A stretch of 34,177 bases of DNA from an uncultured Collinsella sp. (GTDB lineage Bacteria; Actinomycetota; Coriobacteriia; Coriobacteriales; Coriobacteriaceae). The stretch lies in contig UQWV01000019.1 in NCBI GenBank assembly GCA_900544845.1, forward strand, positions 1 to 34,177. Direction: 5' to 3'. Position numbers and translations under genes: made by a program. The notes beneath the pieces are model-generated. The model saw nothing but the letters and a program-made list of their open reading frames with translations, was not told the DNA's origin and did no database searches. Shown here in pieces: positions 1 to 9,231 of the stretch (position 1 is its first letter; each line of letters opens with the position of its first letter).

Positions 1-786
1 GAACTTGCCACTCAATTGATTGACGACCTGGCCTGGCTGGGGCTGGAGTGGGACGAAGGCCCCTACTACCAGCACGACCGCCTGGACTTGTACGAGGACG
101 CCCTGCGCCAGTTGCAATACGCCGGCCTCACCTATCCCTGCTTTTGCACGCGCGCCGAGCTCCACGCCGCGAGCGCACCGCACGCGAGCGACGGCACGCC
201 CATCTACCGTGGCGCCTGCCGAAGTCTTTCGGCCGAGGAGGTGGCCCGTCGCAGCGCCCTGCGCGCCCCGGCCACACGTCTGTGCGTGCCCACCGTCGAC
301 GACCTCGCAGACGACGTGATCGAATTTGTGGATCGCACGTACGGCGCCCAATGCGAAGCACTCGCCACCGAGTGCGGCGACTTTTTGGTGCGCCGCAGCG
401 ACGGCGTGTTTGCCTATCAGCTAGCCGTGGTGGTCGACGACGCTGCCATGGGCGTCACCGAGGTCGTGCGCGGATGCGACCTGCTGGGGTCCACGCCGCG
501 CCAGATCTATCTGCAGCACCTGTTGGGACTGCCCACGCCGCACTACGCACATATTCCGCTGCTCATGGCACCGGACGGCCGCCGCCTTTCCAAACGAGAC
601 CGCGATCTGGACCTGGGCGAACTCCGCGCCCGCTTTGGCACGCCCGAAGCGCTGCTGGGCTGGCTCGCCGGACAAACAGGCATCGCACCGGGCACCACGC
701 CGCGCTCTGCCGAGCAGCTGGTCGAGCATTTTAGCTGGGATGTTATCCGCAAGCACAGGGAGAACATCACCGTAACGGCTGAGTAA
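1..786 (+). CDS. gluQ: Glutamyl-Q tRNA(Asp) synthetase-like protein, 5' truncated by window edge
   Basis: The reading frame is open from base 1, so the N-terminus, including the HIGH-type ATP motif, lies outside the window. The visible part has the GluRS-type catalytic fold: WDEGPYYQHDR, a zinc-type set CFC...YRGAC, a DFLVRRSDGVFAYQLAVVVDD block, and the KMSKS-equivalent RLSKRD close to the C-terminus. The protein ends soon after this motif, so the anticodon-binding domain of true GluRS is absent. That, with the zinc motif, is the mark of GluQ-RS (YadB), which attaches glutamate to queuosine in tRNA-Asp. A discriminating or short GluRS is the alternative, but the length argues against it. It converges on the metallophosphoesterase gene with only 15 bases between the stops. 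Confidence 0.85.
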   Translation, partial: ELATQLIDDLAWLGLEWDEGPYYQHDRLDLYEDALRQLQYAGLTYPCFCTRAELHAASAPHASDGTPIYRGACRSLSAEEVARRSALRAPATRLCVPTVDDLADDVIEFVDRTYGAQCEALATECGDFLVRRSDGVFAYQLAVVVDDAAMGVTEVVRGCDLLGSTPRQIYLQHLLGLPTPHYAHIPLLMAPDGRRLSKRDRDLDLGELRARFGTPEALLGWLAGQTGIAPGTTPRSAEQLVEHFSWDVIRKHRENITVTAE

Positions 787-801
787 TCAGGCACCCCACC
801 C

Positions 802-1527
802 CTACGCAACATCCCAGGGCTGGAGTTCGTCGCCCAGGCGAACGATGCAGTCGTAGAGCACGGTATGGCGCTCGGCCGGGCTGGCATCTCGATGAAAATG
901 CCCGTAATACCAGCGCCTGTAGTCCAAGCGATCTTCCAGCTCATCGAAAAACGCCGTAAGCCGATCAACGGCGGGGCAATTCCAGCCGGGCACCGGATAA
1001 AGCGTGGGCGAAAGCATGCGCGTAGAGCAGGTGTGGGTGATCACGTAGTCGACCTTCCAGCCCACGCTGTCGAGCTTTGTCCGTGCCTCCTCAAAGTTGC
1101 GCTCGTCCGGCAGTTCCTGCGGCCACCAGCTGGAATACGGAATGCGGTATTCCTTGTCCACGCTCGTGGCGCCGCCCATGGTAAAGACCGTTGAGCCGTC
1201 GAGCTCAAAAACCTCGCCGCGCGTCAGGCGCCGTATGGGCGAAGTATCCGACAGACGCTGCGTCAACCCACCATGCCACAGCTCCATGGGGCGCTCCGCC
1301 CAATGGTCGTAGCGTTCGTGGTTGCCGTCGACGAACAGCACGGTATAGGGGCGCGACTCCAGCCAAGCGATGTCGTCACATTCCTCGGCGGAGAAATCCC
1401 ACGGAAAGCCAAAGTCGCCGGCAATGATGAGATAGTCGTCGCTCGTCAGGCTTTTCCCAAGATCCCAATCGCGCAGCTTTTGCATGTCGAGGCCACCGTG
1501 AATATCGCCCGTCACATAGACCGTCAT
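802..1527 (-). CDS. Calcineurin-like metallophosphoesterase
   Basis: A 241-residue soluble protein with the full metallophosphoesterase motif series: GDIHGG near residues 7-12, GDFGFPWD, GNHERYDHW, a THT motif and GHFHRD near the C-terminus. These supply the Asp, His and Asn ligands for two metal ions. An in-frame upstream start exists, but the ATG at 1527 begins directly at the first beta strand (MTVYVTGDIHGG) and has a purine-rich AGGGAAG stretch upstream, so it is preferred. The substrate cannot be read from sequence. The order and spacing of the motifs fit Ser/Thr-phosphatase-like or small phosphodiesterase members. The gene upstream on the same strand encodes a small membrane protein; a functional link is not evident. 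Confidence 0.8.
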   Translation of the reverse strand: MTVYVTGDIHGGLDMQKLRDWDLGKSLTSDDYLIIAGDFGFPWDFSAEECDDIAWLESRPYTVLFVDGNHERYDHWAERPMELWHGGLTQRLSDTSPIRRLTRGEVFELDGSTVFTMGGATSVDKEYRIPYSSWWPQELPDERNFEEARTKLDSVGWKVDYVITHTCSTRMLSPTLYPVPGWNCPAVDRLTAFFDELEDRLDYRRWYYGHFHRDASPAERHTVLYDCIVRLGDELQPWDVA

Positions 1528-1612
1528 CGGATTACCACTTCCCTGTAAGTCGCTAGCCCACATTCTGCACGATCACTAAGCCAACCGTTCCAGCCCTTCC
1601 ATCCTTTAGGAC

Positions 1613-1852
1613 CTACCCCTCGTTCTTCCATCCAAACGGGTCGAGCACCCAAAAAACCAGATCTAGCAGGCCGCCGGTCATCATGGCACCGGCAAGAGCC
1701 ATGCAAACGTGCAGAGAACTGGCACTTCGGAGCACATCAAACGGCCCCAGAACAGCCAGCAGCGCGGCCGCTGCGCCGGCAAGGCATAGCGCGAGGCACG
1801 GCCCCGCGTCCTTGACGCACTTCTTTGCGAGATGCTTGGTGTTGTCACTCAT
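1613..1852 (-). CDS. Small two-helix membrane protein, unknown function
   Basis: A 79-residue protein starting at the ATG at 1852, behind a good AAGGAG ribosome site about 10 bases upstream. A short basic N-terminus (MSDNTKHLAKK) precedes two hydrophobic segments, roughly residues 18-38 and 47-70, joined by a short loop. The C-terminal tail DPFGWKNEG is short and polar. No family was recognised. It is transcribed divergently from the helicase gene, with about 200 bases between the two starts. It could be a small helper protein or simply a conserved hypothetical of the lineage. Existence of the gene is supported by the ribosome site and the clear hydrophobic pattern. Confidence 0.6.
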   Translation of the reverse strand: MSDNTKHLAKKCVKDAGPCLALCLAGAAAALLAVLGPFDVLRSASSLHVCMALAGAMMTGGLLDLVFWVLDPFGWKNEG

Positions 1853-2012
1853 CGATATCGTACTCCTTAGAGGATCGTTGTTCAGATGCATGCCGCCGCG
1901 ACGGAGCATGGCGGCAGGGTAAGTGTCACATGTCGTGCGGACACACGTGCAAGATCACGCCATACTGCCAATCCCAATCGTCATACATCTAAAACACGAA
2001 CGATCGATCTGT

Positions 2013-2018
2013 TATCCT
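2013..2018 (+). promoter_or_regulatory. Possible extended -10 promoter of the helicase gene
   Basis: TATCCT is preceded by TG plus one base (an extended -10 arrangement) about 36 bases before the chosen start at 2054. No convincing -35 hexamer is seen. This is a weak prediction. Confidence 0.25.
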
Positions 2019-2053
2019 GGCGCCAACATAGTCTTTCGAAAGGTTTGGCCGGG

Positions 2054-4930
2054 ATGACTACGCAGCAGCAGATTGATATTGAATTCGACTCGCTTGCACG
2101 CGAGAACGATTCACCCAAGCTCATCGCCAACTCGAAGGCGACAGGCGGAACACTACTATCCGTTATCAAGGAGCAGCTCTCAACCTGCAGCTCTTTTGAC
2201 TTTTGCGTAGCGTTTGTTGCAGACGGCGGCCTTCAAATCCTGGTCGAGGCGTTCCAGGAGCTCAAGCAGCGTGGCATTAAGGGCAGACTGCTCACGTCCA
2301 CCTATCTCAACTTCAACTCACCCGATGCGTTTCGAAAGCTCCTGGAATACGACAACATAGAAGTTCGCGTATTCCAGGGTAATTTGCATGCCAAGGGATA
2401 CATTTTTGATAAGGGCGAAACCAGCACGGTCATCGTCGGCAGCTCCAACATGACGCAGACCGCCCTCACCTGTAATAAAGAATGGAACGTGCTGTACCAG
2501 ACTGTCGAGAACAGCCGCCTGCTCGGAGAGCTTAGAGGCGAGTTTGATTCGCTGTGGAACGACACCTCAACCGTTTTGCTTTCCCAAGACTGGATTGAGA
2601 ACTATGCCGCATATCGATCGGCACGTCCGTCAAAGCCCAAATCGAAACCGACGTTCCAGGCAACTGTTAGCCCAACCACGAATGACCTCGAAGAAATCAA
2701 GCCCAATAAAATGCAGCAGCGCGCCCTTGAGGCGCTCGGTGTAATCCATCGCAAGGGCGAGACCCGCGCCCTGCTGGTCTCGGCAACCGGCACCGGCAAG
2801 ACCTTCCTTTCGGCGTTCGATGTACTCGCGTTTAAACCCCGGCGCGTCCTCTTTCTTGCGCACCGCCGGCGCATTATCGACGCCTCCCGTGCAAGCTACG
2901 AACGGCTCTTAGGTAGTACCTATACGTTCGACACCTATCAAACTGGCAAGAATATAAGCAATGCTACCTGCGTGTTTGCCATGTGTTCTTCAGTCGCCAA
3001 ACATTTGAGCGATTTCCGTCCCGATGAGTTCGACTACATCGTCATCGACGAGGCCCACCGCACGGGATCTCAGGGCTACCAATCCATCATGTCGCACTTT
3101 ACGCCTCGGTTTTATCTGGGCATGACCGCTACACCCAATCGCACCGACGGCTATGACGTCTTTGCCCTTTTCAATCACGTCATCGCGTTCCAGATCACGC
3201 TGCAGGACGCTTTGGCCGAGGAGATGCTAGCCCCCTTCCATTATTTTGGCATTCACGATCTGGAGATTGACGACGAAACGGTCGAAGATACCGCCCTGTT
3301 CGGACGCCTAACATCCGACGAGCGCGTACGTCATATCACCGAGAAGATCGAGGAATATAGCGTCACCAAAAGCAACCGCAGGGGCTTAATCTTCTGCAAT
3401 CGAAACGCCGAGGCAAAAGAGCTGTCATGCAAATTCAACGCTCTCGGATATCGAACGGCTGCGATTAGCGGTCAAGATTCCGATGAGGTCCGCGATGCCG
3501 CGATCAGCCAACTTGAAGCCGGCGAGCTCGAGTACATTTTCTCGGTCGATATCATGAACGAAGGCGTCGACATCCCCTCGCTCAATCAGATCATCATGCT
3601 TCGACGCACCGACTCCGCAATCATCTTTATTCAGCAGCTCGGACGAGGTTTGCGCCTGAATGATGGTAAGGAATACGCACTGGTACTCGACTTTATCGGT
3701 AACTACCAGAGCAACTTCTTGGTACCCATCGCTCTGTCGGGTGACAAGACCTACAACAAAGACCGCCTGCGTCGACTCGTCCAAGAGGGCGACTCAACGA
3801 TCCCCGGATGCTCGACCGTGAGCTTCGATCGTATTTCCGAGGCACGCATCTACAAGGCCATCGATGGCGGCGATTTCACCTCCGTCAGGTTTTTGAAAAA
3901 CGAATATCTCGACTTGCGCCAAAAACTCGGCAAGATTCCCTCGCTGCTCGAATTTGATCGTAATGGCTCCATCGATCCGCTGCTTATCTTCAAGAATAGC
4001 GGCCTGGGGTCCTACCACGCATTTCTATCCAAATACGAGCCGGACTACACGGTTCAATTTTCCTCTGATCAAACCAAGATTCTCAAATTTATTTCTCAAA
4101 AGCTCGCCGCGGGCAAGCGTTTCGAAGACCTCTATTTGCTTCAAACGCTCGTCGAAGCCGGACACGAGGGCTACCGGCATATGCGCGAGGCTGCGCTTAG
4201 GAACTACCACACACAGCTTAAGGACAGCGCCGTTAGGTCGGCAATCACAGTCCTTAAGGGCGACTTTGCCACTCCCAAGGATTTCGTTTCCCTGCTTATT
4301 GACGATGGATGCGGACCTCGTCTGACCGAAGCGTTTGCGACCGCTCTGCGCAACGCAGAGTTCAAGTGTCAGATTCTCGAGGTGCTGGATTTTGGCATTG
4401 CGCGTAACCGACTCGACTATGCCGAGACGTACCAAAACACAAATTTCGTTCTCAACGCCAAGTACACGTACGAAGAAGTTTGCCGCTTGATGAACTGGGA
4501 AAAGAACATCAACGGCCAAAATCTTGGCGGCTACTTCTACGACGAGAAGACCAATACATTCCCCGTGTTTATTAACTATGACAAGGCACCCGACATTAGC
4601 GAGTCCATTCAGTATGAAGACCGCTTTGTTTCGCCGAGTAAGCTAGTTGCAATCTCTAAGAACAATCGCACGCTCAACTCCCCCGAGATTCAGCGACTGC
4701 AGGCATGGCCGGGCAACGGGCTAAAGACGTATTTGTTTATGCGCAAGAACAAGGACGATAAGGGTGGCAAGGAATTTTACTTCCTAGGCGAAATGCATCC
4801 GACTGGCGAGTTCAAAGCTATTAAAACTAAGAGCGGCGACAACGCCGTCGAAATCGAATATGAACTCAATGCGCCCGTGCGCCAGGACATTTACGAGTTT
4901 ATGCTCAGCGATCTGAGTGAGACAGAGTAA
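2054..4930 (+). CDS. PLD-like / SF2 helicase / DUF3427-type protein
   Basis: A 958-residue multidomain protein. The N-terminal part carries a phospholipase-D-like half motif (H112-x-K114 with GSSN at 129-132). A complete superfamily-2 helicase core follows: Walker A ATGTGKT at 244-250, DEAH at 332-335, TATPNRTDG near 357, and motif VI QQLGRGLRL at 527-535. The remaining ~400 residues match the DUF3427 type of C-terminus by position and style. The frame is open further upstream, but the ATG at 2054 follows GAAAGG and begins a sensible protein, so it is preferred. Proteins with this layout are usually annotated as restriction- or repair-like helicases and often occur in defence settings; the role here is inferred. 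Third codon positions are visibly more A/T than in the neighbours, which suggests transfer. A NUDIX gene converges on it. Confidence 0.85.
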   Translation: MTTQQQIDIEFDSLARENDSPKLIANSKATGGTLLSVIKEQLSTCSSFDFCVAFVADGGLQILVEAFQELKQRGIKGRLLTSTYLNFNSPDAFRKLLEYDNIEVRVFQGNLHAKGYIFDKGETSTVIVGSSNMTQTALTCNKEWNVLYQTVENSRLLGELRGEFDSLWNDTSTVLLSQDWIENYAAYRSARPSKPKSKPTFQATVSPTTNDLEEIKPNKMQQRALEALGVIHRKGETRALLVSATGTGKTFLSAFDVLAFKPRRVLFLAHRRRIIDASRASYERLLGSTYTFDTYQTGKNISNATCVFAMCSSVAKHLSDFRPDEFDYIVIDEAHRTGSQGYQSIMSHFTPRFYLGMTATPNRTDGYDVFALFNHVIAFQITLQDALAEEMLAPFHYFGIHDLEIDDETVEDTALFGRLTSDERVRHITEKIEEYSVTKSNRRGLIFCNRNAEAKELSCKFNALGYRTAAISGQDSDEVRDAAISQLEAGELEYIFSVDIMNEGVDIPSLNQIIMLRRTDSAIIFIQQLGRGLRLNDGKEYALVLDFIGNYQSNFLVPIALSGDKTYNKDRLRRLVQEGDSTIPGCSTVSFDRISEARIYKAIDGGDFTSVRFLKNEYLDLRQKLGKIPSLLEFDRNGSIDPLLIFKNSGLGSYHAFLSKYEPDYTVQFSSDQTKILKFISQKLAAGKRFEDLYLLQTLVEAGHEGYRHMREAALRNYHTQLKDSAVRSAITVLKGDFATPKDFVSLLIDDGCGPRLTEAFATALRNAEFKCQILEVLDFGIARNRLDYAETYQNTNFVLNAKYTYEEVCRLMNWEKNINGQNLGGYFYDEKTNTFPVFINYDKAPDISESIQYEDRFVSPSKLVAISKNNRTLNSPEIQRLQAWPGNGLKTYLFMRKNKDDKGGKEFYFLGEMHPTGEFKAIKTKSGDNAVEIEYELNAPVRQDIYEFMLSDLSETE

Positions 4931-4933
4931 CAA

Positions 4934-4972
4934 AGAAGGAGCGGGCCGCCATGCGACGTCCGCTCCTTTCTT
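4934..4972. terminator. Bidirectional terminator between helicase and NUDIX genes
   Basis: AAGGAGCGG at 4936-4944 pairs with CCGCTCCTT at 4960-4968, a 9-bp stem. It has A-rich and T-rich flanks and sits between two convergent genes. The 3' arm reaches the NUDIX stop codon. Confidence 0.7.
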
Positions 4973-5366
4973 ACATAAGCCCGAGTTTCTTTTCGAGCTC
5001 CCTAACGACTTTAACGTCCGCTGGAAGCCAATCGACATCCCACAAGTTATTGGTATCGAGCCACTTCATGTCCTCATGAGCGTGCTCTTTGAACTCCCCC
5101 GAAAGGATGTTAGCTAGGTAGCACTGCATCGACAGGTGAAACGTCTCGTAATCGTGTTCGACCGTGCAAAGATAGTCGAGGTTGCCGATCGTGACCTCGA
5201 GCTCTTCCTGAATCTCGCGCACGATTGCCTGCTCGCCGGTCTCGCCCGGCTCGAGCTTTCCGCCCGGAAACTCCCAGCCGTCTTTAAACTCGCCATAGCC
5301 GCGCTGGCAGCTCAGGATTTTCCCGTCCTTCTGAATAATCGCTGCTGCAACATTGATTGATTTCAT
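4971..5366 (-). CDS. NUDIX hydrolase, MutT-like (deoxy)nucleoside triphosphate pyrophosphohydrolase
   Basis: A 131-residue single-domain protein. WEFPGGKLEPGE followed by REIQEEL gives the Nudix box at about residues 36-58, with all the metal-binding glutamates. The usual Gly near the end of the box is Glu (E57). The FPGGKLEPGE form is typical of the 8-oxo-dGTP/CTP pyrophosphohydrolase branch, which cleans damaged or modified nucleotides. The start at 5366 (MKSINVAAAII) fits the family and has GAGAGGTG upstream. It faces the PLD/helicase gene tail to tail across a shared terminator, so the two are not one transcript. An adjacent nucleotide-cleaning enzyme and nuclease-like helicase is still a suggestive pairing. 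Confidence 0.88.
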   Translation of the reverse strand: MKSINVAAAIIQKDGKILSCQRGYGEFKDGWEFPGGKLEPGETGEQAIVREIQEELEVTIGNLDYLCTVEHDYETFHLSMQCYLANILSGEFKEHAHEDMKWLDTNNLWDVDWLPADVKVVRELEKKLGLM

Positions 5367-5693
5367 AACTAGTTATCACCTCTCCAGTTGAGCTCAACCA
5401 GTATAGGCGATCGACCGCCCGCCATGTCCCAGTCGTCTGAAAACCGCCTGCTCGACCAACCCTTGACGCCGTTTTGCACCGGCACCCCATCTCCCGCTAT
5501 CGAGGTCTAATACTTTTCCCACTGCCACCCAAAAACTCATCCAACATTAATCTTGGCTCAAGAATCGCTTAATCTATAACCTGCACTATAGAGTTCGACC
5601 AAGGGCGGGGCGGCGCAACGCAGACCGCCGAACGCAACGCTCGCGCCCGAGCAAATTGCCCGGCGTCGCGCCCATCGAACGAAAGGACAGGTC
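5367..5693. other. Intergenic region with divergent promoters
   Basis: No gene is seen. On the minus strand a TATACT -10-like box (5400-5405) could serve the NUDIX gene. On the plus strand a better promoter lies at 5553-5580, followed by a G/C-rich leader of about 100 bases before the DUF4342-like gene. The centre of the region is A/T-richer than the flanking genes. Confidence 0.5.
5553..5580 (+). promoter_or_regulatory. Putative sigma-70 promoter of the UBA/DUF4342-two-component operon
   Basis: TTGGCT at 5553-5558 and TATAAC at 5575-5580 are separated by 16 bases. This would start a leader of roughly 100 bases before the ATG at 5694. Confidence 0.4.
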
Positions 5694-6236
5694 ATGGACG
5701 ACCTCGAAAAAGTTGAAACCATCCGCACCAAGTGCAACGTGAGTTACACCGATGCCAAGGCGGCGCTCGACGCTGCCGACGGCAACGTTTTGGATGCCAT
5801 CATTTGGCTCGAGTCGCAGGGCAAGACCCAGACCACGTCGGCGCATGCCGCCACCGAGTCCGCGCCAGTCGATGAGCCCTCGGCCGAGATGGTCGCCGCG
5901 CAGGCAGCCTACGAAAAGTCGAGTGAAAAGACCGACTTCTCCAAGAAGATGGACAGCGTGTGGGAGTACCTCAAAAAGCTCTTCCGCCTGAGTCTGGACA
6001 CCAAGTTTATCGCCACGCGCCGCGATGCGATCATCCTCAACATCCCCATCCTGATTCCCATCGTCGCGCTGTTTGCCTGGGGCGCCACGATATGGCTGAT
6101 GCTGATTGGCCTGTTCTTTGGCATGCGCTACCGCATCGACAGCGACGGCGACGTGCCCGGCAGCATCAACAACCTTATGGATAGCGCTGCTAACGCCGCG
6201 GACGACATCAAGCAAAATCTCAACGACGACAAGTAA
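5694..6236 (+). CDS. UBA-like, DUF4342-type membrane protein
   Basis: A 180-residue protein. Residues 1-45 resemble the EF-Ts-type UBA three-helix domain (CNVSYTDAKAALDAADGNVLDAIIWL). A polar Ala/Thr/Ser-rich linker follows to about residue 75, then a basic amphipathic stretch (SVWEYLKKLFRLSLDTKFIATRRD). A hydrophobic block at about 112-148 is long enough for two closely spaced membrane helices, and the tail is acidic. This layout fits proteins annotated as DUF4342. The biochemical role is not known; the UBA-like part suggests protein binding. The AAAGGA ribosome site before the ATG at 5694 supports the start. It lies 18 bases before the response regulator gene, so co-transcription with the two-component system is likely. 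Confidence 0.7.
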   Translation: MDDLEKVETIRTKCNVSYTDAKAALDAADGNVLDAIIWLESQGKTQTTSAHAATESAPVDEPSAEMVAAQAAYEKSSEKTDFSKKMDSVWEYLKKLFRLSLDTKFIATRRDAIILNIPILIPIVALFAWGATIWLMLIGLFFGMRYRIDSDGDVPGSINNLMDSAANAADDIKQNLNDDK

Positions 6237-6254
6237 TCGCAGACGGGGGCACGC

Positions 6255-7023
<769 letters not shown>

Positions 7024-7040
<17 letters not shown>

Positions 7041-8319
7041 TGCCGAGGCCAAGCGCGTCACCTCCATCGCCCGCGCCATCAACTGGAGCTATATGTGGCG
7101 CCGCCTGATGAGCTACGTCTGGCTCGATCTGTTGCTGTTGGTTATTGCGGTGGCGATCCTCGTCTATGGATACAACCAGACGCTGCCCAACGGCGCGTTT
7201 ACCGCAGGATGGATCCCCAGCGCCACCGTTCGCAGCATGTCGCTGACGCCCGCGCGCGGCTGGGACCTGACAACGCTCACCTATACCGTCGAGCTTGCGC
7301 GTACCACCAAGACTTTCCCCCTCGCGCAGGACCTCGTCACGCTATGGCCTCTCTACCTTGTAGTTGTGGGTTGGCAGGTCATCAGCGTGCTCAACATGCT
7401 CGGCGGCGCCCGCCGCGTGCGCCGCACCATGGCGCCGCTCAACGATCTGGCCCTGCGCGTGGACGAACTCGGCCGCATGCAGCTCTCCGGCGGCAAGATG
7501 GAAACGCTCGAGCAGGCCATCGAGCGCGCAAGCGTCGACTCGCCGAGCGTCACCACCGGCGACGCCGACCTGGCAAGCATCGAGGTCGCGCTCAACCGCC
7601 TGCTGCGCCAGATGCAAGAGGCCAAGCTGCAGCAGATGCGCTTTGTCAACGACGCGAGCCACGAGCTGCGCACGCCCATCGCGGTGATTCAGGGCTACGT
7701 GAACATGCTCGACCGCTGGGGCAAAGACGACCCGGACGTGCTGGCAGAATCCATCGCGTCCCTCAAGGCCGAAAGCGAGCACATGCAAGAGCTCGTGGAA
7801 CAGCTGCTGTTTTTGGCACGCGGCGACGCCGGACGCACGGTCCTGCGGCGTGCGAATACCAACCTGGCCGCGCTGGTCGGCGAGGTATGCGAGGAGTCAC
7901 AGATGATCGATGCCGCGCACACGTATCGGCCGGCCTTTGACGCTGCACTTGCCAGCGACCCGCGCTGCGACGCGCCCGTTGACGTGGCGCTCGTGAAGCA
8001 GGCTCTGCGCGTGATCGTGCAGAACGCCGCCAAGTATTCGGACGCGGGCACATCCATCTCGTTTGGCGTGACGCCGGATGCGGGCGCGGGCACGATCGAC
8101 ATAAGTGTTGAGGACGAGGGTATCGGCATGAACCAGGAATCCGCAGCTCACGCGTTTGAACGGTTCTATCGCGCCGACAATGCGCGCGATGCCGGCGCGC
8201 AGGGCTCGGGTCTGGGGCTTGCCATTGCCAAGTGGATCGTCGATAGCCATGGCGGTGTCATCGGTGTGACCTCAGTCGAGGGCGTCGGCAGCCGCTTTAC
8301 GATTCGCCTGCCACGATAG
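7024..8319 (+). CDS. Two-component sensor histidine kinase
   Basis: A 431-residue inner-membrane kinase. There are two membrane segments, at about residues 29-50 and 105-128, enclosing a short (~55-residue) external part. A HAMP-like stretch follows, then the dimerisation/phosphotransfer helix with H213 in DASHELRTP. The ATP-binding domain has an N box (VIVQNAAKYS), G1 (VEDEGIGM), an F box (AFERFYRADNAR) and G2 (GSGLGLAIAKWIVDSHGG), close to the C-terminus as usual. The ATG at 7024 overlaps the response regulator gene by 17 bases and has GGGGTGGG upstream. An earlier in-frame start inside the regulator gene is less likely. A hairpin lies just after the stop codon. Confidence 0.92.
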
Positions 8320-8338
8320 AAAGCCCCTCGGCATAAAT

Positions 8339-8371
8339 AAAGGGATAAGGCCATGCGGCCCTATCCCCTTT
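8339..8371. terminator. Bidirectional terminator between kinase and VOC genes
   Basis: AAAGGGATAAGGCC and GGCCCTATCCCCTTT form a long hairpin around an ATGC loop. It sits between the 3' ends of two convergent genes. Confidence 0.7.
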
Positions 8372-8394
8372 CGCTAGCTATAGCAGCCTGTGCG

Positions 8395-8769
8395 CTACTC
8401 GCGGCACAGGTGCACGGCGAAGCCGGCGAACTCGCGCTTAAAGTACACGAGCTTGGTGCCGCCGTCGGGCAGCAGTACGCGCGACTCCTCGTTGACCTCG
8501 AGCCCGCGCTCGGCAAACCACTTCTCGGCCGCATCGATGTCGTTGACGGCAAAGCCGATGTGGCCCTTGGTGCCACGACCGTTCTGCTTCATGACCTCGA
8601 TCAGCGAATCGTTAAAGTACGAAACCGGGGTCTCAATAACGGGCAGGCCCATCATCGTCGAGAACAGCTCCGCGATCTCCAAGGCATCTGCCGGGTCGGT
8701 GGCGTTAATGCCCACATGGGCAACGCGCATGCCAAAGAGCTCGACCGGATTGGCGTTCTGCTCATTCAT
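8395..8769 (-). CDS. VOC (glyoxalase-fold) family protein
   Basis: A 124-residue protein with the beta-alpha-beta-beta-beta pattern of the vicinal oxygen chelate family: MRVAHVGINATDPADAL at the start, HIGFAVNDIDAAEKWFAERGLEV in the second module, and FAGFAVHLCRE at the C-terminus. His and Glu residues are available as metal ligands, but the substrate is not evident. The frame is open far upstream into the PTS gene; the ATG at 8769 (MNEQNANPVELFG) is chosen because it gives a normal single-domain length and lies 11 bases behind the PTS IIB stop. It probably forms a two-gene operon with the PTS subunit, so a role in handling a sugar-derived metabolite is possible. That role is inference only. 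Confidence 0.7.
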   Translation of the reverse strand: MNEQNANPVELFGMRVAHVGINATDPADALEIAELFSTMMGLPVIETPVSYFNDSLIEVMKQNGRGTKGHIGFAVNDIDAAEKWFAERGLEVNEESRVLLPDGGTKLVYFKREFAGFAVHLCRE

Positions 8770-8780
8770 ACAGGCAGCGC

Positions 8781-9068
8781 CTACTGAGCCATAACGTCGA
8801 GAACGGCCTTCTCGGCAGCGACGCGGTTCATGCCGGTCATGAAGGGCACGCCACTCACGTACGGGCAGGTGAGGCCCTCGGGGGCAACGGTGGTGGCGAT
8901 CAGCAGGTCGGCACCCTCGTCGCAGTAGTCCTTGGCCTCGGAGATGGCGCACTGCACGATCTCGTACTTGTCGGCGTAACCGTTGGCGTCGAGCAGGGTG
9001 GCGACCTTCTGGGCAACAAGCGTGGAAGTAGCAGCGCCAGCACCGCAAGCCAAAACGATCTTCTTCAT
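8781..9068 (-). CDS. PTS IIB subunit, galactitol (GatB-like) type, orphan
   Basis: A 95-residue cytoplasmic phosphocarrier domain. The N-terminus MKKIVLACGAGAATST holds the phospho-accepting C8 in the P-loop-like motif typical of the galactitol-type IIB family. The length is that of a free-standing IIB. AAGGGAG lies upstream of the ATG at 9068. IIB normally passes phosphate from IIA to the sugar bound in IIC, but no IIA or IIC gene is present in this window; the only neighbour in the operon is the VOC gene. It may work with components encoded elsewhere, or it may have a regulatory role. Confidence 0.85.
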   Translation of the reverse strand: MKKIVLACGAGAATSTLVAQKVATLLDANGYADKYEIVQCAISEAKDYCDEGADLLIATTVAPEGLTCPYVSGVPFMTGMNRVAAEKAVLDVMAQ

Positions 9069-9170
9069 AGGTAGTGTCTCCCTTCATGGTTTACTTTAGG
9101 TAAGTGTACCGCAGCGAGCGATGGCACTCAGCCTCGATGAGCTTTTATGCTAGTTTGCTTGCGCGCTGCG

Positions 9171-9176
9171 TATAAT
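9171..9176 (+). promoter_or_regulatory. Consensus -10 box upstream of the gene at 9232
   Basis: A perfect TATAAT lies about 55 bases before the start codon. No good -35 hexamer is seen at the normal distance. Confidence 0.4.
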
Positions 9177-9231
9177 ACATCTAGTACGTGTTGTCATACC
9201 GCTCGCGCTACGAGCGACTAAGGACCCTAAC

